Source of the DNA: an uncultured Eubacteriales bacterium
GTDB lineage: Bacteria; Bacillota; Clostridia; Lachnospirales; Anaerotignaceae
Reading direction: 5' to 3'
DNA length: 5,526 bases
Assembly: GCA_900548595.1 (NCBI GenBank)
Contig: URLB01000127.1
Coordinates: 1 to 5,526, forward strand
The position numbers were made by a program, and so were the translations under genes. This document shows positions 5,184 to 5,526 of this stretch, one piece after another. Within the stretch, counting starts at the first letter, position 1; every line of letters begins with the position of its first letter. The notes beneath the pieces are model-generated. The model was given only the letters and a program-made list of their open reading frames with translations. It was not told the DNA's origin and searched no databases.

Positions 5184-5526
5184 CTATGATAAAACCACGG
5201 TTACGCCCACTGTCTCCGATGTCAGAGAAACATCGTCCGGCAGTTCAATAACGACAGGCACATCCTCGTATGTTCCTGCCTCATATCCGCTTAAATCCAC
5301 ATAGGCTTTAACATCGTCAATCAAATCCAGCTTTCCTATAGGACCGATGACAGTAATTTCGATGTCTTCGCTCTCTATATGTGCCGTAAGACCTTCCGGA
5401 GTCGTTCCGTTATCCGTAATACTGTCGGCAGGTATAACTATATTTTTCTCTTCATTCCGTTCCAATGTAACGGTTGCCGTTACGGTATCCGTTCCTCCGA
5501 CAATACGCTCTCCCTCCGGCAGATAA
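5184..5526 (-). CDS. YbbR-domain protein, CdaR-like (C-terminal part; begins beyond window edge)
   Basis: The last 113 residues of a protein that starts outside the window. They form one YbbR repeat: a beta-rich unit with LTAHIESEDIEITVIGPIGKL, then DVKAYVDLSGYEAGTY and PVVIELPDDVSL, ending TVGVTVVLS. The preceding residues (YLPEGERIVGGTDTVTATVTLER) look like the end of an earlier repeat, so at least two repeats are likely. In Firmicutes such proteins are anchored by one N-terminal helix and, as CdaR, bind and control the diadenylate cyclase CdaA, which makes c-di-AMP. The cyclase gene would be expected just upstream, outside the window. In Bacillus and Listeria glmM follows cdaR. Here a terminator and lepB follow instead, so the CdaR role is inferred from the domain only. 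The TTG at 5465 is an internal codon, not a start. Confidence 0.85.
   Translation of the reverse strand, partial: YLPEGERIVGGTDTVTATVTLERNEEKNIVIPADSITDNGTTPEGLTAHIESEDIEITVIGPIGKLDLIDDVKAYVDLSGYEAGTYEDVPVVIELPDDVSLTSETVGVTVVLS

Overview
The window reads as a piece of chromosome from a low-to-moderate GC, endospore-forming Gram-positive anaerobe of the class Clostridia. The main evidence is a SipL-type protein (three DUF3794-like repeats plus a C-terminal LysM domain), which is the clostridial spore-coat/cortex morphogenesis factor. A Gram-positive type I signal peptidase, a YbbR/CdaR-type protein, a lipoprotein with AGGAGGT ribosome binding sites and an ECF-transporter S component fit the same assignment. 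No transposase, integrase, phage gene, tRNA, rRNA or CRISPR array was seen.

All recognised genes lie on the minus strand, so transcription runs from the high to the low coordinates. In that order: (1) 5526-5184, the C-terminal end of a YbbR-domain protein, cut by the window edge; (2) 5174-5144, a strong intrinsic terminator squeezed between that gene and the next; (3) 5128-4619, signal peptidase I, with its start set by a ribosome binding site just after the terminator; (4) 4554-2989, the SipL-like protein; (5) 2903-2172, a secreted acidic lipoprotein with its own likely promoter, ending in a hairpin; (6) 2048-636, a PAS-domain sigma-54 activator with its own likely promoter and a very clear terminator; (7) 635-221, a long gene-free stretch; (8) 220-1, the N-terminus of an ECF-transporter S component (possibly folate type), cut by the window edge.

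The genes look like several independent short units rather than one pathway. YbbR would belong to a c-di-AMP control operon upstream of the window. Signal peptidase and SipL may be cotranscribed (64 bp apart, no terminator seen between them). The lipoprotein and the sigma-54 activator have similar sigma-A-like promoters sharing an identical 11-base core.

The least ordinary part is the roughly 400 bp leader/intergenic region in front of the ECF gene. It holds an 11-bp perfect inverted repeat, 12-bp near-identical direct repeats inside it, a second hairpin and an outer 8-bp closing stem. It matches no riboswitch class I could recognise. It could be a structured leader RNA, or an operator region for the neighbouring sigma-54 activator; neither is proven from the sequence. 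I do not see a convincing undescribed multi-gene system here.
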